Shown here piece after piece: positions 45,687 to 57,123 of a DNA stretch of 64,000 nucleotides. Origin of the DNA: Isoetes taiwanensis (Eukaryota > Streptophyta > Lycopodiopsida > Isoetales > Isoetaceae); the NCBI GenBank assembly GCA_021234155.1, contig JAJEKV010000014.1, positions 14,184,494 to 14,248,493 on the forward strand, in the 5' to 3' direction. Made by a program: the position numbers and the translations under genes. A model generated the notes under the pieces. The model searched no databases and was not told the origin of the DNA. It saw only the letters and a program-made list of their open reading frames with translations. Each line of letters begins with the position of its first letter. The first letter of the stretch is position 1.

Positions 45687-48600
45687 GGTAGCTCACAAAA
45701 TGCTATACAAGTCTAATGGCCTTCAAGTCTTAAGGACAAAAATGTGCTCCACTCCGCTCCGCTCCGCTCTGCTTTGTTCTACTCTACTTGTTGATAATAA
45801 GGAACCAAAATTATGAGAGCTTGCAACTTTTTTGTGGAAAATGTTAGGAGCTTAAGGATCTGACCCATTAAACGAATATACTGAGACAAATTACCGTGGT
45901 CAACTGTGCATGGTCTCAAATCGAGCATGATCTCAAATCAAAGGCTGGTGTATATGTTTGCGATGTGTATGTTGCGATAACATACATAATGTATTCGCAA
46001 AATGACCTTGGTGGAAGAAAGGTGATCACTCAGATTTGCCATTGCCATTTTGTCGCAACCCGCCTAAGTCCGCTATATATACCGTGCCATAAATTCATAA
46101 CTCAATAGCTTCGTGGGAATCTATACTACAAATCAAGAAAGTATTCAAAACGTGTTATCTATCTTGTGCTAAACACGTTGCGCAGTCTAGTCCCAACAAA
46201 CAGAAGTTTGATTGTGTTTATTAGACCATTAATCTTCATCACATGGAAGAAATGTTAGGTGTCATCTGTGTATATTCATATGATGGGGAGCTGGTAGCAG
46301 CGTTGGAAGATGTATTCCATGTGTTGATGATGGCCATTATTGATTCATGTAGCAAAAAGTGATCTCTTATTCTATAAAACAAATTGGGGCTTATGCTCAA
46401 TATGAGAAGCTAAAAGATGCCCCTCTACTTCTTCAAGAAATACATATTTTAATTGCACTTATATAACAGGGATTAGAGACTCATCATCTCTTTCAACAAT
46501 GCTACAGGGAAATAAGATATTTTGGAATGCTATAAAGGGAAAAAAAAACTTTTACTGCAGATATTTTCAATGGATAATGTTGTTCTGGTGTACTATTCGA
46601 AGCTTATGTTTTCCAAGGACGCTTAAAGAATGCATTCAAAATATTTAAGCAAAGGTATGGACGGATCTATGATAATAATATGTTGGAAATGGTCACCTCA
46701 AAACCATCAAATTCCATCTATGTGAGGAAGCGTGAATGGTCTAAAGCCCTTACCATAGTGTCTAATTAATGTTCCCTATTACTAAAGTACGGACTTGACT
46801 CAAGAAATGGGAGTTCATACGAACATTGTTGTGGATGATTTATATCTAGTGGATGTTTTTCAAGCATCCATGTCATCCAAGGTTTAATTTAGAAAAATAA
46901 GTTTTTTTTCAAAGATTAATCGATGAACTTGAAGATGTATTTACCATTTTCATATTTACTGCTTACAATAAGATATCGAACAAAGTTTTGCCTAAATGCA
47001 TACTGATGTAAGGCTCAAAACAGTTTACCTCCAGTTTAGTCCAGACCAAAATATACACACTGCAAATGCAACATCTAGGGTAAGAATTGTAGCTTCCATG
47101 CTAATCTGGGAAAATGAAAGTTGAATGAGAATAAGAATCCACATAAAATGTTTACAAAATGGAGCAAAAGAGCCCTGATCAACCTCTTCTATTTTATTTA
47201 TATCTTGCAGGACTTCAAATGAATAAAACTCCTGCCATTTAGTAGACTCTTGCAAGCTGTCCTCTGGCACAAAACAAGCAAAAGGTCGACAAAACCAGGG
47301 GAATACATAATGTGCATTTCACATTATATGTCCATATCCCCGTGATCCATTGAGAGCTTTAACATGATATTTATAATATTGCCGATAAAGTCCTCGAATT
47401 TCATGGCATCATGCCTCTTGATTCTTTCTTAGAGAAACGGTTCATTATCCTTGCCACTAGGGAAGTTCAAACTTAGAATGCTGATAGTTTTAACCATTTG
47501 TTCTTCCAGTAAGCCCGAAATCATACAACAAAGTTTGTAAGTTTGAGCAAACATATCTGCTATAAATCACATAAGTAAACCTTATTGAATAAACACCTTG
47601 TTGACCTCCTCTATAACCTCGGATTGAAGATGTAAATAAGATACAAAAACCTATGCCATTTAGAATGTATATTAGGTGTTGGAACACAACAGTTCTTTGC
47701 AAGTGTAAAATGAGACAATAGATTCTCCAGGATAAAAGGTGACACAACAACGCTTATATCGCCAATCAGAGAACGTATTGATCAAATTAGCATTGTGTGC
47801 AGCAACACTTTGCTCTCCAACTGGGCTTTTAGAACTGGTTGTAAAAGAATAGAATGTCAATTTGATTATGACCATTACATCAATGATGGTACAAACGAAA
47901 ATGCTTTGTGATAGTCCAGCAGGGCTTTGATTATTGAAATATCATGCCTCATGATACATCATGCTTCAGTAAGTTTTATAGAAGCGTTTAAACTTGGCAA
48001 CCCACTTCCAGTGCTTCTTCTGGAGATATACATAAGATGTTTCAAGTCCTTTGTGTGTTAGAAAGAAAACTTGCTTTTGATGCCCTTGAACACAACGCAC
48101 AAGGAAATTCAGGCATGGGATCCATCTCAAAAGAAAGAAACCATCCACCAGGCCCTTATATTGATATCATAACATGCTTTATTGGACATCCACATGTGTA
48201 TTATAACAATGGCCAATGTGTAATAACCTCTGGAGAACAGCAGTTATGTCTGGCCGTCTTCTCGGATTGCTTGCCATACCTCTCTCTCGCAACACGAGCC
48301 ACTTGAACAATTGAATTTAGACTTAGCTCGTCCCGGGCGTAGTCCGGTCAATTAAATCAATTGATCCATTAGATAGGCAATGCAACCACTCTTAACTGTT
48401 TCCCCTTCACAAAATTGGGCCTTCGCTTGGAGGTCGAGAGGAAATGATCATCTTCCTCCTTGTTCTTGATGCCATACCATGAAGGGCACAAAGTGCTTTA
48501 GATGATTCACCCCTATAACGTGGGCACATTGTGTTAGTATTGCATATTTATTTCTCAAGCACAACGCTAGTGTGGTGATTTACGGAGTGCAAATTACAAA

Positions 48601-50051
48601 GGTAACGACTTTTACCAAACTCACAAATAAAATAAGGGTCATGTTTCGATTCGAATAAACGCCCCGTTAGTTCTTAATGCACTACATATCCCGAATATAA
48701 TTTCAGAACAAAATTGTTAGAACAAAATGGTAATAGAAACTTGTGCATGGCACGATGCTCTTCGTTGAATTACAACTTTGTGCCGGAGGACGGAATTCAC
48801 TTGCATATGCCATAAATGTCTTCTTATTTTTTGATTTCATTGTTAGATGTTTTCCATCTAGGATCTAAATCATGCACATCATGCCTTGTTTTGTTTGCAT
48901 TTCACATCCACTTCCTTACATTCTATAAATTTCCCAATTTAAATTGCTTAGCTTTGCTTTCTAAGGTAGTGATTAGTTACGTGTAGGCATAGTGATTTAG
49001 GTCGTTTTCTGTAATGTTTTGAAGGTCCAAATTTGAAATTTTTTTGAGGGCTCTAGTTCAGCTGCGTTTCTTTCTTATTTATTATATTTTCTGTATTCTA
49101 GCTTGTCTTTAAGCTCTGTCTTGAACAGACAACTTGCCAAGCAACGCAAAGCACTGGAAAAAAGGGCATCTAGTCAGGTTCAAGGGTATGTTTTGCCTCT
49201 TATCAGCTCCAAGCTTCATGACATTGGAAGCAGTTTCATTGGTTGGAAACACCAAAAGCTTTATATCCATGACATGCTTTTTAATAAAGAGAACAGATTT
49301 TTCTTCGGATTTGATTGAAGGAAGAAAAAGATTTTTCCCAGGTTTTTCCTACCGCTAGCTAAGCTGATGATGCCACTGCAGTGGTTATGATGCTACACAC
49401 GGGAACAGATGCAAGTTATATTGGAATCAATGAAGTTGGAAACATAAATTCGCTGTTTGCCTGAGTTCCCATGATAAAATCCCCAACAAGAAAATCTGGA
49501 GGCTTGTCAGCCATTGCAGGACCTCTTTGCATCTTCTGGTAATCATTGGCAGATGGATTCAAAGTGCCACTTGCAGGGATCGGGATAAGCAAATGCTAAG
49601 GGAAAACAGTAGTCTACCTCAACAAGAACACTGCTAGCCATAAATATTCAGCTTCCTATATTTGTTTGGTTTGTGGCTTTTAGATACTCATTCAATTGTT
49701 TAGGGTTGCCTAACCCGAGGTGACATTTAAATCTAAGTTCTGCTGTGTACGTGCTTTTTGGCTTATATGGAAAATATAAGCCATGTTTTTGAAAAAGGGA
49801 TCATTTACTTATCCTTCTAAATTTGTTGTTCATTTGTGCATTAAGCTTGATTTGCACCAGCTTTTATTAATTGTCAAATGACACAGTTACACTATTTAAG
49901 TGCTGAAACATTTAAGTCTAGCTTTAAGCTTTGAATAATATGGTGTGTTTGGACATGAAGTTTTTCAGTAAATGTATCTATGTCCTTTAATTGGCTTGCA
50001 TGTCATTAAGGCAGTACCATATGCATGTAGATATCACTGATACAATTTTGA

Positions 50052-50468
50052 AAGCCTAAGGTTGATCTCTATCAAGTTGCAAATCCTTTAAGCATGGAGG
50101 CAGCATTGGCATTATTGGATTCAATAGATTGTAAAGGTAGGTAAATTGCTGTTTTGGGGGATATGTTGGAGCGTGGGACATTTAATGAAGAGGCACATGC
50201 AAAAGTCCTTCAACTTTATGTAGAACTGCATTTTGAAATTATTGCAATTTTTGGTCTGGCCTTTGTAAAGGCAATGCAGACTCTAAACAAGGCATCAATG
50301 CAACGCACTCTGAAATCTTACAAGGATTCGCTTCTGCTTGCCAATCAACTAGTGAAGGAGCTAAGCCATGGTGACATTGTTATTATCCAAGGTAGCAGGG
50401 GATCTCATATGGAGTTCATATCACATGCTGGGCATTACATTTTGGGCCGTAAGAATGGTGACAATTAG
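50052..50468 (+). pseudogene. MurF-like C-terminal fragment (peptidoglycan Mur ligase)
   Basis: One frame with a single in-frame TAA (about 50143) encodes ANPLSMEAALALLDSIDCKG, then IAVLGDMLERGTFNEEAHAK, and ends with GDIVIIQGSRGSHMEF. These match the C-terminal domain of UDP-MurNAc-tripeptide D-Ala-D-Ala ligase (MurF): the NP-SM-AAL block, the LGDMLE-G---EEAH block and the terminal GD-V--KGSRG--ME block. MurF adds D-Ala-D-Ala to the peptidoglycan precursor; in moss and other early-diverging plants it acts in plastid division. The ATP-binding and N-terminal domains are not found upstream within 1 kb. The absence of introns in this stretch, the internal stop and the missing 5' part suggest a truncated pseudogene, or a last exon with a sequence error. 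Confidence 0.7.
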
Positions 50469-51732
50469 GAAAATGGTTTTGTGTATGGTTTGAATTGATT
50501 GTGAAAACATGCTTTTGAACTATGATTTAAGCCACTTCACCCTCCCGCCATAGAGGGCAACCCTCCGTGCGCAGCACCTTGTTTTGCTTGCAAGCTCATG
50601 ACTGGATGGAAGGAAAAGTATCTATGATTTGCTGATAATAAGTGAACACACTGGCGGCATTTAAGATAAAAAATGGAAATGGGAAGGTCGACTGAACTTG
50701 GTTTTTAATATTCTGTTCTTTTGTTAAGAGTATGATCTGAAATGATATAAAAACATAATAGTTCACATAATAGCAAGTGTTTACATTGCTATTAGGTGTT
50801 TTTTGATATTTTAAGACCTAGGATTAAGAGTGCTAATAGATAGCCACAGTATGAGTTATGAATTTATTGGTTGCATGTCATGTTTATACTAGAGTTATTA
50901 GGTGCAGTAATAAGGCACTATATGGATCCATATGGCTGTCTGTTTGGAACACAATATGAATATCTTGATGATGAAAGTTCATTAGTGGGTCTGATTGTAT
51001 TATATTATTATGTATACATGAGCATATATTGAATGCTACCAGAATAGGCTAAGCTCTGAACTATAAGTTAACAAATACATGAATGATAATTGGACATGAG
51101 TTTAAACATAAAACAATGGCTGTATTTTAGGCCTTTGGCATAACTAAATAATGCTACAATGGATAATATCCATGTAAAATTATCAAAGATAATGAACATG
51201 ATTTTCCAAAGGTCTGTAGGCGGGTCAGTAGACCAAATGAATATGGCTTTGTTTTTTCGGTCTGAGTACTATGGTTCTTAAGGCATTAATGTCGTCATGG
51301 ATTTATTTCCTAGTATGGGCCGATAAGACTATTGCAGGGATTGACTTGAACAGATGTCATGGCTAGTAGGTTGATGCTTAGGCTAGCATGGACTGGGTTT
51401 TTTTAGGAATTTCGGGTCTCTGGTTTTACCAGAGACATTAATGCTATAGTACTCTGGCTGAAATTTCATCTTAACAGACTATGGTATGGGGTATGGACTG
51501 GATTACTGGTACTCACTTAGTTCCAATGATTGCTCAGGATAGGAAGGTCCCATATTGAACTAATGCTGCCCAAATGGAATAAGGAGCTATCACAATTGGG
51601 ATATGGCTACTTTAAGAATGAAGTCCCCAGCTATGCAGTACAATGCCTATTATGATGTATCAAAGATATAAAGGCACATGAATATATAATCCAAAAAGAG
51701 ATAGCAAGGAAGCCAGATATGTACTCAGCTAT
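50469..51732. other. Intergenic, AT-rich
   Basis: No gene or RNA is recognised. Confidence 0.5.
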
Positions 51733-51740
51733 AATGCACC

Positions 51741-53086
51741 TTGGAATGGACAGAGGCCTTTCCTGTCATAAACAAATGGGGGGATATTGAGAAGATAATA
51801 AAGGTCATTGATGACTTGTATGAGGGTCTACTAGATCTGATCTATCAGTGGACTGTGGAGGAAGACAAACATAAGATCAAGTATAACATTGGAGTCAAAG
51901 CTATTGAAAAGGCCAACCTGGTTAAAAAGGATGACAGGGCTGTTGAATATGTACAAGTCAATGAGACTAGTAATGTGGAGGATCCATTTGATTCTTTACT
52001 GACTGAACAAGACATAAATGCCAATCAAATGGCTGGAGATGACAACAGCAATGAAGGGTTTGAGTTCACACTCAATAATTGTCTATGTTTCCCTGTTATA
52101 CCAGAACGCTTGGTGGAAAATCATGCTATACTCTACAATCAGGCAATATGGAGGACCAAGGACTTTGAGGCCCTGGCACCCATTAACTGTGATACATGGA
52201 TTTTACTTGGAGGACTTACCAAGGATCAAATTACAGCTGCACATGGAGCTGCTCTGAGAATGGAAAAGTTTAACAATAATGAGGAAATAAAATGCTCCAT
52301 TGACACAAGGTTTTTTGATAAGAAGTGCACTAAAAGTGCATATATGTACGTGAGCCAGAAAGGCCACATGGCTTGCCCGAACATTGAGAGAAATGACTTC
52401 TACTGCAAAAGGCTGTGGAGAACAATGTGTCCTTATATTAAATGCATATGCGATGATAGGGGCAAGAAAAGGAACAAAGCGAATGCATATGACATGGCTA
52501 GACCATGCGGTGTGGTATAGGTTTAACAACCTGGATAACATATACCCGAATATGTCTCAGGCTGCACAGGTGGTCAGCTTTAGGGGCTTTCTCAAAGCCC
52601 CCCCTCAAAACAAGCATAATGGCTTATATCTTATACCTTGACATCAGGGAGATTTTGATACATATGACAATGAAATTGGCAGAAGACCCTTGGGCTGATC
52701 TCAAGCTCAACCTGCCTAGATGCAAACTAGTAACGGTATGTGAGAAGACAATTAAACCGGTCTCTTTTCTAAAAGATATTGGAACTGCTACCAGCGGTAG
52801 TGGCAGCAGGTTGACTAGTGGAAGGACACCTTCAATGTCTGGTAGTCAACTAAGCAAGGTGGTTAGGCCACCCAGAATAACCAAAAAACCTAATGGGGAG
52901 GTCCCAACTAGCTCGGATTGTGCTTCCATCGAATGCATTGGTACACAAATGGATGATGGTCATTCAACAAGGATAAAAGCAACAAGACTGGGGTATACTC
53001 TGGCTTCACTAGGGAAGAGCTTAAATATACAACAAAATGAAAAAGGTATGATATGTCTTTGTGCATATATCAATTATTGTGGATGA
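51741..53086 (+). CDS. Unrecognised protein-coding stretch, at least two frames
   Basis: A 259-codon frame (51741-52520; no good ATG, in-frame stop at 51731) contains WGDIEKIIKVIDDLYEGLLD, CIDTRFF-type Cys positions and SQKGHMACPNIERNDFYCKR followed by MCPYIKCICDD. Near 52480-52500 the sense passes to the +1 frame (TWLDHAVWYRFNNLDNIYPN, MSQAAQVVSFRGFLKAPPQN). A third stretch, 52669-53045, encodes KLAEDPWADLKLNLPRCKLV and a Ser/Gly-rich part with PSMSGSQLSKVVRPPRITKK. The coordinated long frames and protein-like composition suggest a genuine but broken gene, possibly transposon-derived. I recognise no family. The Cys/His spacing (H-x3-C ... C ... C-x4-C-x-C) may be a zinc-binding segment, which is inference only. 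Confidence 0.5.
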
Positions 53087-54248
53087 ATGCTTTAACACAT
53101 GAAATAAATATAGCTATTATGTATAGCTCAAAAGGATGATACCTTAAAGTGCCACTCGGCGCAAAATATATTTCCATAACCAGATACTGGCCCATATCGT
53201 GAAACTACACATGCTACTCTTCCTTTCGAATCAATTCTATTGGATCTTCATCAAGCTATAAAGTGTTTTTGTTCTTCCTACGAACAAACCAATATAAAAT
53301 ATTACATCACAATAGCCTTGCAATAATAATTAAAACTTGCCTTTTATACTTTAACTTCTTCTGAGGTTTGCTAGACATTCTTCAAATTTGCTATTTCCTT
53401 TTACCAAATATTCAACAAGTATTTTACATTTTCAAAGTTTAGAAACAAAGTAGAGACAACCATTGTACAAAAATCAAACACTTGAAATTCAATGCATATT
53501 TGAAAGCTATGATATTTTGACTTTTTATAATGTTATAACATGAGGTCGTTAGTTCCTTGTGTGGTTTTGTTGTTTTATGGATTTCCATGAGACCACAATG
53601 CCGAGCAAACAGGCCAAGGAAAGAGGAAGGAAGCGAAGTGGAAGCCCAAACTAGATCCACTAATTCAAATTTGGGAGCAAGGGTATGACATTTCCTTGGA
53701 ATCCACTAGTCTATTAGTTTAGGTCTCTCGTCTCTAGGTTCAAGATACATTACATTAGATTCGAATTTATGGATGGGTGTATTCACTGGGTAGATGCACA
53801 TTCAAGTTGAGTAGATGCACATTCAAGGTGTTCTAAAAAAAAATCTTTTATAGTATATTTATATAACATGCACCATCATCAAAAATAAAAAAAATAACAT
53901 GGGCCATCTAGGATTTTGATAAGGAATATTTTGAAGTCTAAAGAACCTTTATCCGACGAGAATGGCAACAATGAAAGTATTTCTTGGAGCTTTATGAAGT
54001 ATGCTGAATAGAAAATGTGGAACTAGTTAGTGACTACTTTGACAAATACAGTACGGTGTGTAGGGGTTTTGGAAGTTGATGAGAGGGTAAATTTCTCCTT
54101 GCAATGGATCCTATATGCATAAACAAGTGCTCTTATTCGGTCTTTGTTTAGCTTCCTTGATCAAGGAGTATGAAGTGGACGAATGCATTCAAAAGAGCAA
54201 TATGTACAAGAGAGCAATATGTACATTGCATTTGTGAGGGCCATTACT
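53087..54248. other. Intergenic
   Basis: No gene is recognised. Short tandem duplications occur: GTAGATGCACATTCAAG twice at 53790-53827, and AGAGCAATATGTACA twice around 54193-54224. Confidence 0.5.
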
Positions 54249-54668
54249 TCAATGGCTATGAGGAGGATGAGGATGGGAAGGAACATAATCTGTATAAAAA
54301 ACATGTGGGAAGGCCTTTCCTAAACGTCTAGGCCATTTTAGTGCATTCCCAACCAAAACCCTAGCAAAACCATTGGGACTACCAAGAGCTCCATGTTGTG
54401 GGGTAACAAGAGCCATGTTATCCTCAGGCTTCTTCACGGGGTCGGAAACTGTAGCAGCAGTGTTAAAGGAAATAAGAGCAGCCTGTGTAGTAGTTGCTGC
54501 AAGACATTACAGAAGTTTTGTTAAACCGCAAACAAAAACGCATTCAGAAAAAGAGGAAATCTTACCGTGTTTCTGCACGACTTTAGCCGAGGTGAAAGAG
54601 AGAAAGAAAGGCAGCAAAAGAGCGACCCATTTGGCAAAACTGAAGCGGCTGCCCTTTGCCATTTTCAT
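54249..54668 (-). CDS. Small two-exon secreted protein, unknown function
   Basis: Exon 1 runs 54668-54566 and exon 2 runs 54496-54249. The intron has a GTAAGA donor and a CTTGCAG acceptor, and the joined length is 351 nt (116 codons plus stop). The start is ATG-AAA-ATG. The N-terminus, MKMAKGSRFSFAKWVALLLP followed by FFLSFTSAK, is a typical signal peptide with likely cleavage after TSA. The mature part of about 85 residues has no Cys, a KKPEDNMALVTPQHGALGSP segment and a His/Pro-rich C-terminus (SHPHPPHSH). No family is recognised. The agreement of splice sites, phase and signal peptide supports a real gene. Confidence 0.55.
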
Positions 54669-55238
54669 GCTGTGGTGGGTTGGGGGCGGGCTGGGGCGCC
54701 TTTACATAGCAGTATCTGTGCTGCAGGTAGGCCGTCTGTTTCTGGTATGTGGCTGCCTATATCTTGGGCGACAATTCCGGGATTTGTGGGGTTCTTTGAA
54801 CAGACAGGGTATCTCGACATGTTTAGTACCAGCTCTTGACACGCCTTTTCTGTTTTGCTCTTCTTTATCCCTGCACTGCAGCATAGTGCCTCTTACATCG
54901 GGACATTGTGACCCCATTTTATGCCATGTATTATGCCCGGACATGGCATGTCACATTACAAACATCAAGCTCCCCCTGGTAAGTTACGGCATCCTAATCC
55001 CTTTATCAATGTCACAATCAGAAATGAGACAGAAATCCACCCTATTTGTTATAGTCTTCTTTGTCTAGATCCCGCCATTCGCATCCTTTCTTGGCTGTGT
55101 TTGATATTTAATGGTTTCTTGCTCTCTTTATATTGCTCTCTTGCGTTTGTATAATCTCCAACATTCAAACAAGCATCTGTTGGTTGGACCCAAGGATCTA
55201 AACTGGTCAACTAAGTGTTGTCAGTATATGGCAACAAC

Positions 55239-55313
55239 ATGGCAACTGGGTTGGCGATTCCGCCTCCGGAATGGAAAGCGGCACAGCAATTTCGCTCAAG
55301 CGGTCACCTGCAG
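55239..55313 (+). CDS. Possible first exon of the RING-like gene
   Basis: ATG at 55239 opens 25 codons (MATGLAIPPPEWKAAQQFRS, then SGHLQ) that end exactly at a CAG/GTAAGA donor (55314). The next certain exon of a plus-strand gene starts at 55968 in a compatible phase. At least one exon may lie between them (an open stretch at 55709-55800 encodes LLRSFEYLEPAISGVP). The linkage is inference. Confidence 0.4.
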
Positions 55314-55967
55314 GTAAGAATCAAGCAAAACTCCCCGTTGCCATGTTGTGGTGGTGGAAGTGGGTCGCAGATTCCAGACCCGCTCCCGGCTCCCGCCAGT
55401 CGCGGGGCCCCTGGAATCCGCTTCCCACATTCCATGCCGCCATACATCATAACATAACATGATAACTACTAGTTTATTATTCATTGATCATATTGTACCT
55501 GTCATTTCCATCTTTTATATATGAGTGTTTTACATCATACAACATCACACTTCTGCTAAAAATATGATAAGCAAAACAAGGAAAATTGATGAACATACCC
55601 ACAAGACAACATGATTTCATTCATTATGATTTCATTCATCATGAGATCATGAATTGACTAAGTATTAGTAGCACAAATAATATCTGGTCAAGTTGCTTTC
55701 TTCATCAGTGCAAGGACTTTATTGAGAAGCTTTGAATATCTGGAACCTGCTATAAGTGGAGTACCTGGTGATTTTGCTTCAAGCATGCCAAATTTTCAAT
55801 GAGTGCATAAATGTATGTGGATTGTGAAAGATGTAACAAACCCTTAGTTATATCTTGATGCATCTAAATACCTAGGCATAAATAAATTCACCTAAGTCTA
55901 CAATCTCAAATGCTGTAGACAAAAGATCTTTCACTTGACGTAAGTGTGTTAAATCATTAGGCTCTAG

Positions 55968-57123
55968 AAGCTTGCCTCAAACCATGAAGAGCTGTCTACT
56001 TCTGAAGCTTGTGTCTTGTGTGGCCTTGATTTTAGTGATGACTACACCATGCATGTTCAGCTGAAGTGCAGCCATAAGTGGCACTTAGCTTGCTTTTCGT
56101 CTGTGCTGGATAGCATGCAGTGTTTAGGTGCAGGCTGTGATGAATCAGTGTCTTCTGCACTTTTGGTTGAGCTTGGGCTTATGAGTGATCAGACAAGTGC
56201 TCATGAGGATGATGGTAGCCATGATGAGCAGGAGTCTGGGGAAGAAACAGAAACTGATGAATCCAAGAGTGGTAAGATCCAAAAAAGAAAATTTGTAGTT
56301 GATGAAGAAGGTAGCAGCTCTGGACATGACAGTGTGCCTGAGAGGAGAATGAAGAAACGCATGACGAGGAGTGCAAGAAAGAAAATACTTGAGAGTAAGT
56401 TTGTGCTTATTGAGTTTGTGCTTATTGAGTGCTGGATTCTAACTGACTATGACAGATGCAGATGAAGCTAAGCAGAGCCCAAAGTCTCCCAAACATCTAG
56501 TAAATAAAGGTGAGTGTTTTCAGTTTCAGTTTGAGATGTTTCATATTGTGATGCTATTCTTGTTTCATATTATGTTGATCTTGATTGTTCTTCTTCAGCT
56601 GTGAAAGACATCAACATGCAATTCTTAATGGATGGACTATGTGCTGATGAAGGTGAAGAAACTTTTGGCAGTCCACTCAGTAGCAAATCCAAAGGTATTG
56701 TATGTTTGACCTTCATTACTTAGATAGTTAGGCTGCTGACTTTAAATCTTTCTCTTTAAAGTTGTTTCAGTAGCAACAGACCTTAAGGAGTTGGGGGAGC
56801 CAACAATTATACCCAGAAACCTGATGAAGGATTTGCCTGGTGCTGATGTTCATGTTGCTGATGTTCATGATGGTGCTGATGTTCATGATGCTGGTGCTGA
56901 AATGTTGAACATTGGTAAGTGAGAGAATGTGTGGTTGCTGATGAATATCGTCCTATTATTGTTTGATTATGTTTTCTGATGTATTTCCTTTTTTATATCA
57001 GTTAAAAGCAACAACATTGTCCAAAAGGAAGATGTTATTTCTTCTCCAGACAACGAGGATGAAAATGCACTGACTCTTGCAGAGTCATATATGCTGCAAA
57101 GGTTTAAAAAAGAAAAAAAATAA
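55968..57123 (+). CDS. RING-like zinc-finger protein, five exons (5' end uncertain)
   Basis: Exons: 55968-56395, 56456-56509, 56599-56694, 56762-56914, 57002-57123. All introns are GT-AG, 60-90 bp long, and the phases match, giving a continuous frame to TAA at 57121. Exon 1 encodes a RING-H2-like domain: C-x2-C in EACVLCGLDF, then LKCSHKWHLACF (C-x-H-x2-H-x2-C), then QCLGAGCD. The final pair is C-x4-C instead of C-x2-C, so metal binding there may be atypical. The rest is acidic and low-complexity (EQESGEETETDESKSGK), with a basic RRMKKRMTRSARKK block that could be a nuclear signal, and an ADVHD-type repeat in exon 4 (ADVHVADVHDGADVHD). It is probably an E3 ligase or nuclear RING protein; the substrate is unknown. 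Confidence 0.75.

Larger units (their letters stand above)
44557..50050. other. Gene-poor single-copy region
   Basis: No gene can be supported. Short open stretches on both strands (for example minus 47270-47025 and plus 49103-49318) lack recognisable motifs. One exon-like piece at about 49128-49186 (RQLAKQRKALEKRASSQVQ) has plausible splice borders but no identity. Small tandem duplications are listed separately. Confidence 0.5.

Noticed and set aside
45753-45775. CTCCG repeat as a functional regulatory site
   Set aside because: It is a short simple-sequence run with no gene nearby.
48037-48306. Plus-strand 89-codon frame and the overlapping minus-strand 60-codon frame
   Set aside because: Neither shows motifs, splice context or a known family.
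54373-55068. 231-codon plus-strand frame at 54373-55068
   Set aside because: It runs antisense to the two-exon secreted-protein gene, and its hydrophobic, low-complexity sequence has no motif.
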